Position numbers and translations under genes: made by a program. Of a DNA stretch of 64,000 nucleotides, positions 9,869-17,228 are shown in pieces. Every line of letters begins with the position of its first letter. The stretch's first letter is position 1. A model generated the notes under the pieces. That model ran no database searches. It saw only the letters and a list, made by a program, of their open reading frames with translations, and was not told the DNA's origin. The stretch lies in the NCBI RefSeq assembly GCF_018130695.1, contig NZ_JAFCJX010000010.1:62001-126000 (forward strand), read 5' to 3'. This stretch comes from Bradyrhizobium jicamae (GTDB lineage: Bacteria > Pseudomonadota > Alphaproteobacteria > Rhizobiales > Xanthobacteraceae).

Positions 9869-10471
9869 ATGGGCGGCAGCGACGCTAGAGCCCTCTCCCG
9901 CTCGCTGCTCGACCTGTGCCGGATGCGCAAGCTGACGATCGCGACCGCCGAGTCCTGTACCGGCGGGCTCGTCGCAGGCGCGCTGACCGACATCCCCGGT
10001 TCGTCCGACGTGATCGACCGCGGCTTCGTCACCTATTCCAACGAGGCCAAGCGCGCGATGCTCGGCGTCAAGGCCGCGACGCTGGAAACCTTTGGCGCCG
10101 TCAGCAAGGAGACCGCGACCGCGATGGCGGTCGGGGCGCTGGAAAAGGCCGGCGTCGACCTGGCCGTGTCGATCACGGGCATCGCAGGCCCCGGCGGCGC
10201 GACGCCGGGCAAACCGGTTGGGCTGGTCCATTTCGCCGTCGCGTCCCGTGACGGCCGCATCATCCATCGCGAGCAGCGCTTTGGCGCGATCGGCCGCAGC
10301 ACGGTGCGGCAGCGCTCGGTGGTCGAGGCCCTGCGCATGCTGATGGAATTGGCGCGCCCGCCGCAGGCCGCGGTCAAGCCACGCCGCGAGGCGGTGAGCC
10401 GATTGCGTCCACGTGTCGCGCGTTCGCCGCGGCGTACTGCCGTGAAGCGCAGGCGCCCGCCGCGCGCTTGA
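9869..10471 (+). CDS. CinA C-terminal domain protein (nicotinamide-nucleotide amidase type)
   Basis: 200 residues. The PncC/CinA-C domain occupies about residues 10-160, with the active-site stretch ATAESCTGGL, then VTYSNEAK and SITGIAGPGG. Family members deamidate nicotinamide mononucleotide in NAD salvage. This is a stand-alone C-terminal domain with no competence-type N-terminal domain. The last 40 residues are very rich in Arg, Lys and Pro, beyond the usual domain end. It starts 4 bp after the ispDF stop, so the two are probably co-transcribed. Confidence 0.9.
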   Translation: MGGSDARALSRSLLDLCRMRKLTIATAESCTGGLVAGALTDIPGSSDVIDRGFVTYSNEAKRAMLGVKAATLETFGAVSKETATAMAVGALEKAGVDLAVSITGIAGPGGATPGKPVGLVHFAVASRDGRIIHREQRFGAIGRSTVRQRSVVEALRMLMELARPPQAAVKPRREAVSRLRPRVARSPRRTAVKRRRPPRA

Positions 10472-10486
10472 GATCGCGAAGCGAGC

Positions 10487-10948
10487 CTACGCCCCAGCCT
10501 TCCCGTAAATCTGATCCGCCCGCTTCTCGAACGCGGCGGAGAACCGGGCAAATGCGGCGTCGAACATCGAGCCCATCAGCATCGCCAGCATGCGGCTCTT
10601 GAACTCGTAGTTCAGGAAGAAGCCCACGTCGCAATCGGTCTCGGATTTCGGCTCGAAGCTCCAGCGGTTTTCGAGATTGCTGAAGGGGCCGCGCAGATAC
10701 TCAACGAGGATGCGCGAATTCGGCCGGTCGAGGGTCACCTTGCTGGTGAAGGTTTCTTTCACCAGCTTGAACGACACCGTCATGTCCGCGACGACGATTT
10801 CGGTGCCGTCCTCCTTCGGCGTGCGCTGGCGGATTTTCAACGACTGGCACAGCGGCACGAATTCGGGATAGCGCTCGACATCGGCGACCAGGTCGAACAT
10901 TTGCGCTGCGGTGTGCTTCACCCGCCGCTTGCTGGAGAATCTCGGCAT
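10487..10948 (-). CDS. SRPBCC/COQ10-like protein, RatA family
   Basis: 153 residues with a START-like fold: MPRFSSKRRVKHTAAQMFDLVADVERYPEFVP at the N-terminus, then a long strand-rich core. Family members are annotated as RatA (ribosome-association toxin in E. coli) or as Coq10-like ubiquinone-binding proteins. In Alphaproteobacteria a quinone-chaperone role is at least as likely. No antitoxin-like partner lies beside it. Its ATG overlaps the stop of the upstream kinase gene by one base (TGATG). Confidence 0.85.
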   Translation of the reverse strand: MPRFSSKRRVKHTAAQMFDLVADVERYPEFVPLCQSLKIRQRTPKEDGTEIVVADMTVSFKLVKETFTSKVTLDRPNSRILVEYLRGPFSNLENRWSFEPKSETDCDVGFFLNYEFKSRMLAMLMGSMFDAAFARFSAAFEKRADQIYGKAGA

Positions 10949-11487
10949 CAGTGGAGTTTCGTTGGCATGGTCGTGCGTGCAAGGTCGTTCAAATATTGGT
11001 CCGCCTGTGTTCGCCTGGTGAAGCAGATCAGCGCCTGATCCGCCCGCAATCCTTCGAAATATTCGAGCAGTTTTGGCCGCTGCTTTTGGCGATAAGCCCA
11101 GACATAGCGGAAGAACTCGAAGTCGATCTTCTCGGGGCAGCCTGCGGCCATTTCGGGGCGGACCTCGCCATAGCTCACCGCAATCCGCCGGAAAATACCG
11201 AGCATGCAGGTGATCCGTGGCAAGTCGAACCAGATGATGGTGTCGGCAAGCTCGCGCCGCAATTCGGCGGTGCCGCTATTGGTGTAGTTCCCGTCCATGA
11301 TCCAGCGCGGCTGCTGCGTGGCCGCCAGCATCCGCAGTTGGAACTCTTCGGTGGCGGATGCCACCCAGCCCGGCTTCCAGAAGATCGCATCGATCGATAC
11401 GCTCGGCAGGCCGGTGATCTCGGACAAGCGACGTACGAACGTCGACTTGCCGGATCCGGACGATCCCATGACCAGAACGCGTTGCAT
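10948..11487 (-). CDS. Small P-loop kinase (adenylate-kinase/FlaR-like)
   Basis: 179 residues. It opens with MQRVLVMGSSGSGKST, a Walker A motif, followed by FVRRLSEITGLPSVSIDAIFWKPGW, typical of the small ATPase group once called DNA topology modulation protein FlaR, related to adenylate and shikimate kinases. The substrate is unknown. It lies between lipA and ratA on the minus strand, and its stop overlaps the ratA start. An intergenic palindromic element separates it from lipA. Confidence 0.8.
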   Translation of the reverse strand: MQRVLVMGSSGSGKSTFVRRLSEITGLPSVSIDAIFWKPGWVASATEEFQLRMLAATQQPRWIMDGNYTNSGTAELRRELADTIIWFDLPRITCMLGIFRRIAVSYGEVRPEMAAGCPEKIDFEFFRYVWAYRQKQRPKLLEYFEGLRADQALICFTRRTQADQYLNDLARTTMPTKLH

Positions 11488-11511
11488 GGGTGCGATCCAA
11501 GGGACTTTGTT

Positions 11512-11564
11512 TGAGCATGATCTGTTCGGAAAACCGCTTCACACTTTTCCGGATCATGCTCGAG
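11512..11564. repeat. Rhizobial palindromic intergenic element, copy 1
   Basis: GAGCATGATC (11513-11522) and GATCATGCTC (11552-11561) are perfect inverted arms. Inside them CGGAAAA and TTTTCCG form a second inverted pair. The reverse complement closely matches the element at 12538-12590. Such elements are dispersed in Bradyrhizobium genomes and form stable hairpins. The lipA stop codon (11554-11556) lies inside it. Confidence 0.8.
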
Positions 11565-12516
11565 CCTGAGCCGCGCGCGCCGCCTGCAGCTTTGCGAAAT
11601 CCTCGCCGGCGTGATGCGACGAGCGGGTCAGCGGGCTCGCCGACACCATCAGAAAGCCCTTGGTGTAGGCCACGCGCTCGTACCCGGCGAACTCGTCCGG
11701 CGTCACGTAACGCATCACGGCGTGATGCTTGCGCGTCGGCTGCAGGTATTGACCGATGGTGAGGAAATCGACGTCGGCGGAACGCAGATCGTCCATCACC
11801 TGCAGCACCTCGTGCCGCTCCTCGCCGAGGCCGACCATGATGCCCGACTTGGTGAAGATGGTCGGGTCGATCTCCTTGACCCGCTGCAGCAGGCGGATGG
11901 AATGGAAGTAGCGCGCACCGGGCCGCACCGTGAGATAGCGCGACGGCACGGTTTCGAGATTGTGGTTGAAGACGTCGGGCTTGGCGGCGACCACGCGCTC
12001 CAGCGCCCCGTCCTTGCGCAGGAAGTCCGGCGTCAGGATTTCGATCGTGGTGGTCGGGCAGCGCGCGCGGATGGCGCGGATGGTTTCGGCGAAGTGGTCG
12101 GCGCCGCCGTCGGTGAGATCGTCACGGTCGACCGAGGTGACGACGACATGGGCGAGCCCGAGCTTGAAGGTCGCCTCTGCGACATATTCCGGCTCGTTGG
12201 ACTCGAGCGCTGACGGCATGCCGGTCTTGACGTTGCAGAACGCGCAGGCCCGGGTGCAGGTGTCCCCCATGATCATGAAGGTGGCGTGCTTCTTGTCCCA
12301 GCACTCGCCGATATTCGGGCAGCCGGCTTCCTCGCACACCGTGACGAGGCCGTTCTCCTTGACGATCTTCTTGGTGTCCCCATAGCCGCGGGTGGTCGGC
12401 GCGCGGACCCTGATCCAGTCCGGCTTCGGCGGCGACACGGAATCCGGCCGGTTCACCTTTTCGGGGTGGCGCGGACGGAGCTGGGAGGTGGAGATGGTAT
12501 CGACGATGGTGACCAT
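11554..12516 (-). CDS. lipA: Lipoyl synthase
   Basis: 320 residues from the ATG at 12516. The N-terminal auxiliary [4Fe-4S] cluster is held by C61, C66 and C72 ([12 protein letters not shown]). The radical-SAM cluster CxxxCxxC is C87, C91 and C94 (CTRACAFC). The C-terminal conserved RSSYHAGE-type motif reads RSSHHAGED. It inserts two sulfurs into octanoyl-E2 subunits of pyruvate and 2-oxoglutarate dehydrogenases and GcvH. An in-frame extension to 12588 would translate a palindromic repeat and is rejected. The last codons and the stop are supplied by the downstream repeat copy. Confidence 0.97.
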   Translation of the reverse strand: MVTIVDTISTSQLRPRHPEKVNRPDSVSPPKPDWIRVRAPTTRGYGDTKKIVKENGLVTVCEEAGCPNIGECWDKKHATFMIMGDTCTRACAFCNVKTGMPSALESNEPEYVAEATFKLGLAHVVVTSVDRDDLTDGGADHFAETIRAIRARCPTTTIEILTPDFLRKDGALERVVAAKPDVFNHNLETVPSRYLTVRPGARYFHSIRLLQRVKEIDPTIFTKSGIMVGLGEERHEVLQVMDDLRSADVDFLTIGQYLQPTRKHHAVMRYVTPDEFAGYERVAYTKGFLMVSASPLTRSSHHAGEDFAKLQAARAAQARA

Positions 12517-12537
12517 GAGCGCCTGCAAGTCGCGAGA

Positions 12538-12590
12538 GAGCATGATCCGGAAAAGTGGAGACCGGTTTTCCGAAGAGATCACGCTCAAAC
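12538..12590. repeat. Rhizobial palindromic intergenic element, copy 2
   Basis: Begins GAGCATGATCCGGAAAAG and ends GATCACGCTCAAAC, with CGGAAAA and TTTTCCG inner arms. It is nearly the same as the reverse complement of the copy at 11512-11564, so lipA is flanked by the two in opposite orientation. This copy ends 22 bp upstream of the lipA ATG and would be in its 5' leader. Confidence 0.8.
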
Positions 12591-12706
12591 AATGAACTTA
12601 GCTAATCCGTGTTGGAGCGGCTCGCAACCCGGTTGGCGGGACCCTAGCAGAAGGCGCAGGATATTGGCACCCTCACCGCCTGTTCTGGCCCGATTCCCAC
12701 CTCAAA

Positions 12707-13318
12707 ATGGCTCAAAAACCCAAATCGACCCCCGCCGAGGCGCCGCGCCTCGGCAAGCCGCTGAAGCGCTCGTTCTTCGACCGCAGCGTCCATGAGGTCG
12801 CACCCGACCTGATCGGCGCGACTTTCCTGGTGGGCGGGGTCGGCGGCATCATCGTCGAGGTCGAGGCCTATCATCACACCGAGCCGGCGGCGCATTCCTA
12901 CAACGGCCCGACGCCGCGCAACCAGGTGATGTTCGGCCCGCCCGGCTTCGCCTACGTCTATCGCTCCTACGGCATCCACTGGTGCGTCAATTTCGTCTGC
13001 GAGCAAGCGGGATCGGCAAGCGCGGTGCTGATCCGCGCGATCGAGCCGACGCATGGCCTTGCCGCGATGCGCCGACGGCGCGGCCTCGGCGACGAGCGCG
13101 CGCTGTGCTCGGGGCCGGGCAAGCTCTGCGAGGCGATGGGGATCACGATCGCGCACAGCGAGCTGCCGCTGGATCGCCCGCCGATCGCGCTCTACGCGCG
13201 CACCGAAAAGCCGGAGATTGCGACGGGCATCCGGATCGGCATCACCAAGGCGGTAGAATTGCCCTGGCGCTATGGCGTCATGGGATCGCGCTTCCTCAGC
13301 AAGCCGTTCCCGATGTGA
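12707..13318 (+). CDS. mpg: DNA-3-methyladenine glycosylase (Aag/MPG type)
   Basis: 203 residues. AAG-family landmarks are [20 protein letters not shown] (with the catalytic Glu), [18 protein letters not shown] and [13 protein letters not shown]. It removes alkylated purines, hypoxanthine and etheno-adenine in base excision repair. It stands alone, divergent from lipA, and converges with the next gene 15 bp downstream. A Lys/Pro-rich start ([13 protein letters not shown]) is usual in rhizobial forms. Confidence 0.93.
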   Translation: MAQKPKSTPAEAPRLGKPLKRSFFDRSVHEVAPDLIGATFLVGGVGGIIVEVEAYHHTEPAAHSYNGPTPRNQVMFGPPGFAYVYRSYGIHWCVNFVCEQAGSASAVLIRAIEPTHGLAAMRRRRGLGDERALCSGPGKLCEAMGITIAHSELPLDRPPIALYARTEKPEIATGIRIGITKAVELPWRYGVMGSRFLSKPFPM

Positions 13319-13333
13319 GATGGGCGCATTACC

Positions 13334-14152
13334 TCAGCGCCGGTCGATATGGACGATCCCGTAGGGATTGAACTTCAAATCGTCGGGCTTGTAGGACGAG
13401 GCATAGGACAGCCGCGCCTTGCGGATCTTCAACACGGCCTGCACGCCGCGCTGGGCCAGTTCGTCGCCGACCTCATCCATCAGGCTGGCGACCTCGCGCT
13501 CGGTCCCCAACGTCTTCGCAACATAGACCTCCGGCAGCCCGACGAGATGATTGCCAACGGTTTCCGTGTAGACGTCGTTGCCCAGCGGACGCTTCGCGAA
13601 GGCCAGCCGGCAGATGCTGCTCAAGGCGTGATCGTCATCGGCTTGCAGCGCGGCGGAGGCCTGCTGTGCCAGCACGGCCCATCGGGCGAGCCCGTGCGCG
13701 ACACCGGCGCTCTCGCCCTTCGCCGCGGTCGCGCCGGCCTTGATCACGGCGTGGATCAGGAACAACGCACCGGTCGAGCAGACGACGGCGTTGTCAGCGG
13801 ACATCCTGGGTCCCAGCACATAGAGGACGGATTTGTGGTCGGCGACGGCGGCCTCATCGGCCTCGGTCCAGGCGTTCGGCGCGACACGATCCCAGCAGAC
13901 GCCGAACGAGCGGCTCATCTGCGGGTCCGCCGTGTCCTGCGAATAGGTGGTGTCGATGCTGAAGCCCGTGGCGAATTGTTCGATCGCTTGTGACGCGGCA
14001 TCCGAGAGCCGCGCCAGCTCATGCTCGCCGCCGAGCAGGCACAGCACGTGGCGCGGCTTCACGGGTGACGGAGCTGCCGCAGCGTCGCCGATACGGGTCA
14101 CCATTGGCAGGACTCCCATGGCCGCGAGGAGCGTTCGACGGGTCAGAGGCAT
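13334..14152 (-). CDS. Exported protein of unknown function, Tat-like signal
   Basis: 272 residues. The N-terminus MPLTRRTLLAAMGVLPMVTR has a twin-arginine (TRRTLL) followed by a hydrophobic stretch and an Ala-rich cleavage region (GDAAAAPS), so it is probably exported folded or by Sec to the periplasm. I do not recognise the rest. It is a single globular-looking domain with two cysteines in the middle (VCWDRV and VVCSTG). No operon partner: it converges with mpg and is divergent from the glycoside hydrolase gene 351 bp away. Confidence 0.75.
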   Translation of the reverse strand: MPLTRRTLLAAMGVLPMVTRIGDAAAAPSPVKPRHVLCLLGGEHELARLSDAASQAIEQFATGFSIDTTYSQDTADPQMSRSFGVCWDRVAPNAWTEADEAAVADHKSVLYVLGPRMSADNAVVCSTGALFLIHAVIKAGATAAKGESAGVAHGLARWAVLAQQASAALQADDDHALSSICRLAFAKRPLGNDVYTETVGNHLVGLPEVYVAKTLGTEREVASLMDEVGDELAQRGVQAVLKIRKARLSYASSYKPDDLKFNPYGIVHIDRR

Positions 14153-14503
14153 GTTGACGCACCCGTTCGGGCCGAAGTTTTGCGTGGACGCGCCATTGGT
14201 CGATCCCGCGCGCGATCAGGTTCACGGAAGTTCACAAGCGAACCGTTCGAACTTGCCGTGAAAGCCTAACGCGGTCGTAACCACGCGCGCGGGGTTCTTC
14301 GCCGAACGCAACAACGGCTCATTCTCGTCACGACACGCCCACGTTGAAACTGCAGCGTTCGCGCGTTGCCTGGTCGTTCGCTTGGTCGAGCGCTCGCACA
14401 TTCGTCCGCGACGAGAGCGCGGAACCGAAACGCGTGCAGGGTTTCAAAACAAGGAGGCCGCGAGGCAGCAAGACAGAAACTGAAGAAGAAAAGGAGCTGC
14501 ACG
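14153..14503. other. Divergent intergenic region
   Basis: 351 bp between the exported protein and the RTX hydrolase. It should hold both promoters. A very good ribosome binding site (AAGGAG, near 14489-14494) precedes the hydrolase ATG at 14504, which fixes that start. Beyond that, no strong repeat or hairpin stood out. Confidence 0.5.
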
Positions 14504-16807
14504 ATGGCGGGCGTATTTCCAGTCGAGGGATTTGGCTTTCTATCGAACTACAACGGCGCGTTCGTCACCAGTGCCGCAGCGTCGGCGATGCGCGAAATTG
14601 CCGCAACCAACGCGAATTCGATCTCGCTCGCCCCGCGCGTTTTCACGCTGAGTGGAACCTCCAACGACATCATCTTCGATCCCGCCAAGACCGAGAGCGA
14701 CGCCAATATCGCCACGGCGGTCGCTAATGCCCATGCGCTCGGCCTCGACGTCATGCTCAAGCCGATGCTCACCGGCCTCGACGGCACCAATCAGGGCAAG
14801 CTGGCGCCGAGCGATCCTGCTGCTTTCTTCGCCTCCTACAAGGCCGCGCTGGTTCATTTTGCCACCATCGCGCAGCAAGCCGGTGTGGAGTCGTTGTCGA
14901 TCGGCAACGAGCTCGCCAGCCTCAGCGGCCCGCAATATCGGAGTTACTGGGTCGAAATCATCGACTCCGTGCGCGCCGTCTATGACGGCGCCATCACCTA
15001 CTCCGCCGCGACCGACGAAGCCATCAAGGTCAGCTTCTGGGACAAGGTCGACGAGATCGGCATCAACGCCTATCCGCCGTTGACGACCAGCCTCGATCCA
15101 TCGGTCGATCAGATGATCGCCGCGTGGAAGAGCATGCCGACGGACAATTATTGGGCGGCCGCGATGAACCACATGTCGCCGGTCGACTTCTTCCACTCGC
15201 TCGCAGTCCAATATGACAAGCCGATCCTGTTTACCGAGACCGGCTACCGCAGCGTCGACGGCACCAATATCAGCCCGGGCGGCTGGGGCGGCACGACGCA
15301 GGATCTGCAGGAGCAGCATGACGCGTTCAACGCTTTCTTCCAGGTGTGGGGATCGGAAGGCGGCAGCTGGTTCAAGGGCGCCGAGATCTGGAACTGGGAC
15401 GCGAACAATCTGTACTCGCCGACCGGCTATTCGCCGATGGGCAAGCCTGCGCAGCAGCTGATCACGGAATGGTACGGCGGACAGCACCAGCCGCCGGCGC
15501 TCACCATCACAGGTTCGCCGTCTGCCGATCTGATCGACGTCGGCGGCGGCCATGACTCACTGACCGGTGGCGTCGGCAACGACGTGATCAGGGGCGATGG
15601 CGGCAACGATGTCATCACCGGCGGTCCCGACCTGATTCCCAAGCTCACGGAAACAACAATCGCGGTCACGGGCTACAGCCCCCTCGTCGACGGCGTTGGC
15701 GGCCAGATGAAGCTTGTGATCAACGGTCAGCAGATCGGCGACATCGTGGAGTTTCACGGCGCGCGCGATTCCTCGGAGTACCAGACCTACACCTTCCAGC
15801 TCCACAATCCCGACAGCATAAACAGCCTCGACCTAGCCTTCATAAACGACGCCGTCACCTCCGGCGGCGACCGCAATCTCTATATCAAGGACATCACGGT
15901 CAACGGAGAGCACCTCGCTGTCTCCGACGCCGTCAATCCAAGCTCGCCGGGAACCTGGAATCTCTATCAGAACAAATCCATCCATTACGACATGACCGGC
16001 CATCAGGACCTGTTCTTCGGTGCGGCGACGGATAATGACAGTCTCGACGGAGGCGCAGGCGCGGATGTGATCAATGGCGGTGCCGGGACGGACATGATCC
16101 AGGGCGGCGCGGGCAGTGACGTCATCAATGGCGGGCCCGGCGCCGATGTGATTCACGGCGGCGCCGACGACGACACGATCAGCAGCGGCGCCGGCATCGC
16201 GACGGCGACCGATCAGCTCTATGGCGATGCCGGCAACGATATCATCAAGGCCAGTGCCGGCGATACCGGCGCCCTGCTCGACGGCGGCACCGGCAAGGAC
16301 CAGCTCTACGGCAGCGGCGTCGTCAATGTCATCAATGGCGGTGACGGCAACGACTACCTGTCGGGCGGCGGCGGCGCGGATACCATGCACGGCGATGCCG
16401 GAGACGACCAATTAAAGGGCGGTGTCGGAGCAGCCCAATTGTCTGGAGACGACGGCAACGACAGCTTGCAGGGCGGGCGCGGTAACGAATTCCTGTATGG
16501 CGGCAGCGGCAATGACCGTCTGATCGGTGGCGCCGGCAACGACTATCTCTCGGGCGGCAGTGGCAATGACACCTTCGTCTTCGCTGCCGGCTTCGGCAAG
16601 GACACCATCGCCGACTTTCAGAACACCGATGGCGTGCAGGATGTCATCCAGTTCGACAAGACGCTGTTCGCGGACTTCAGCGCGCTGCAATCGCACATGT
16701 CCGAAGTCGGCGGCAGCGTCGTGATCACGCTCGACGCCAACAACACGATCGAGATCAAGAACACGACATTGAGCCAGCTCCACGCCGGCGATTTTCTGTT
16801 CGTCTGA
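14504..16807 (+). CDS. Large secreted glycoside hydrolase with RTX repeats and embedded carbohydrate-binding region
   Basis: 767 residues. Residues about 1-325 form a TIM-barrel glycosidase (clan-A like). The probable acid/base is E136 (SIGNELAS) and the probable nucleophile is E245 (ILFTETGY). About 338-365 is a first group of Ca-binding RTX nonapeptides (GGxGxDxx). About 370-475 looks like a calcium-dependent CBM36/60-type beta-sandwich (KLVINGQQIGDIVEF...YTFQLHN). About 490-720 is a long second RTX block, and the last 60 residues resemble a type I secretion signal (FVFAAGFGKDTIADF). There is no Sec signal. Export through TolC is likely. Substrate unknown; a beta-glucan, mannan or xylan is possible. 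Confidence 0.85.
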   Translation: MAGVFPVEGFGFLSNYNGAFVTSAAASAMREIAATNANSISLAPRVFTLSGTSNDIIFDPAKTESDANIATAVANAHALGLDVMLKPMLTGLDGTNQGKLAPSDPAAFFASYKAALVHFATIAQQAGVESLSIGNELASLSGPQYRSYWVEIIDSVRAVYDGAITYSAATDEAIKVSFWDKVDEIGINAYPPLTTSLDPSVDQMIAAWKSMPTDNYWAAAMNHMSPVDFFHSLAVQYDKPILFTETGYRSVDGTNISPGGWGGTTQDLQEQHDAFNAFFQVWGSEGGSWFKGAEIWNWDANNLYSPTGYSPMGKPAQQLITEWYGGQHQPPALTITGSPSADLIDVGGGHDSLTGGVGNDVIRGDGGNDVITGGPDLIPKLTETTIAVTGYSPLVDGVGGQMKLVINGQQIGDIVEFHGARDSSEYQTYTFQLHNPDSINSLDLAFINDAVTSGGDRNLYIKDITVNGEHLAVSDAVNPSSPGTWNLYQNKSIHYDMTGHQDLFFGAATDNDSLDGGAGADVINGGAGTDMIQGGAGSDVINGGPGADVIHGGADDDTISSGAGIATATDQLYGDAGNDIIKASAGDTGALLDGGTGKDQLYGSGVVNVINGGDGNDYLSGGGGADTMHGDAGDDQLKGGVGAAQLSGDDGNDSLQGGRGNEFLYGGSGNDRLIGGAGNDYLSGGSGNDTFVFAAGFGKDTIADFQNTDGVQDVIQFDKTLFADFSALQSHMSEVGGSVVITLDANNTIEIKNTTLSQLHAGDFLFV

Positions 16808-16823
16808 GCTCAGGGGAGACCGG

Positions 16824-17210
16824 CTACACCGGATGGTGGCAGACCGCCTCGATCCGGTTGCCGTCGGGATCGCGCAGGAAGGCCGCGTAGTAGGAGGCGT
16901 GATAGTCGCGCAGGCCCGGCGGGCCGTCGTCCTTGCCGCCGGCGGCGATGCCGGCGTCCCAGAACGCATCGACCTGGGTGCGCCACTTCGCCTTGAAGCA
17001 CCAGTGGCGGCCGAACGCCTCCTCCGGCTTTGAGCCCTTGCGGATGGTGAGGTAGACGCGATCCGGATAGGCCGGCCGCGCCCGCTCGCCGTAGCCGAGC
17101 CAGTCGTCGCGGCGCCCGACCTTGACCACGTCGAGCGTCTTCATGATCGCATCGTAGAAGCGTTCGGCGGCGGCGATGTCGGAGACCGTGATGGAGACGT
17201 GATCCAGCAT
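16824..17210 (-). CDS. VOC (glyoxalase/dioxygenase superfamily) protein
   Basis: 128 residues. MLDHVSITVSDIAAAERFYDAIMKTLD is the first metal-binding half, and the C-terminal YYAAFLRDPDGNRIEAVCHHP is the second, with the final Glu of the metal site. A single two-motif domain that would dimerise. Substrate cannot be told. It lies 18 bp downstream of valS on the same strand, but functional linkage is doubtful. Confidence 0.88.
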   Translation of the reverse strand: MLDHVSITVSDIAAAERFYDAIMKTLDVVKVGRRDDWLGYGERARPAYPDRVYLTIRKGSKPEEAFGRHWCFKAKWRTQVDAFWDAGIAAGGKDDGPPGLRDYHASYYAAFLRDPDGNRIEAVCHHPV

Positions 17211-17228
17211 CGCCTGCTCCCGTGTTGC

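Noticed and set aside
10487..10948. Toxin-antitoxin system with RatA
   Set aside because: The RatA-like protein has no adjacent RnfH-like partner; the upstream gene is a P-loop kinase. More likely a Coq10-type protein.
12517..12588. N-terminal extension of lipA
   Set aside because: The extra residues are a translation of the palindromic repeat; the ATG at 12516 gives the standard LipA start.
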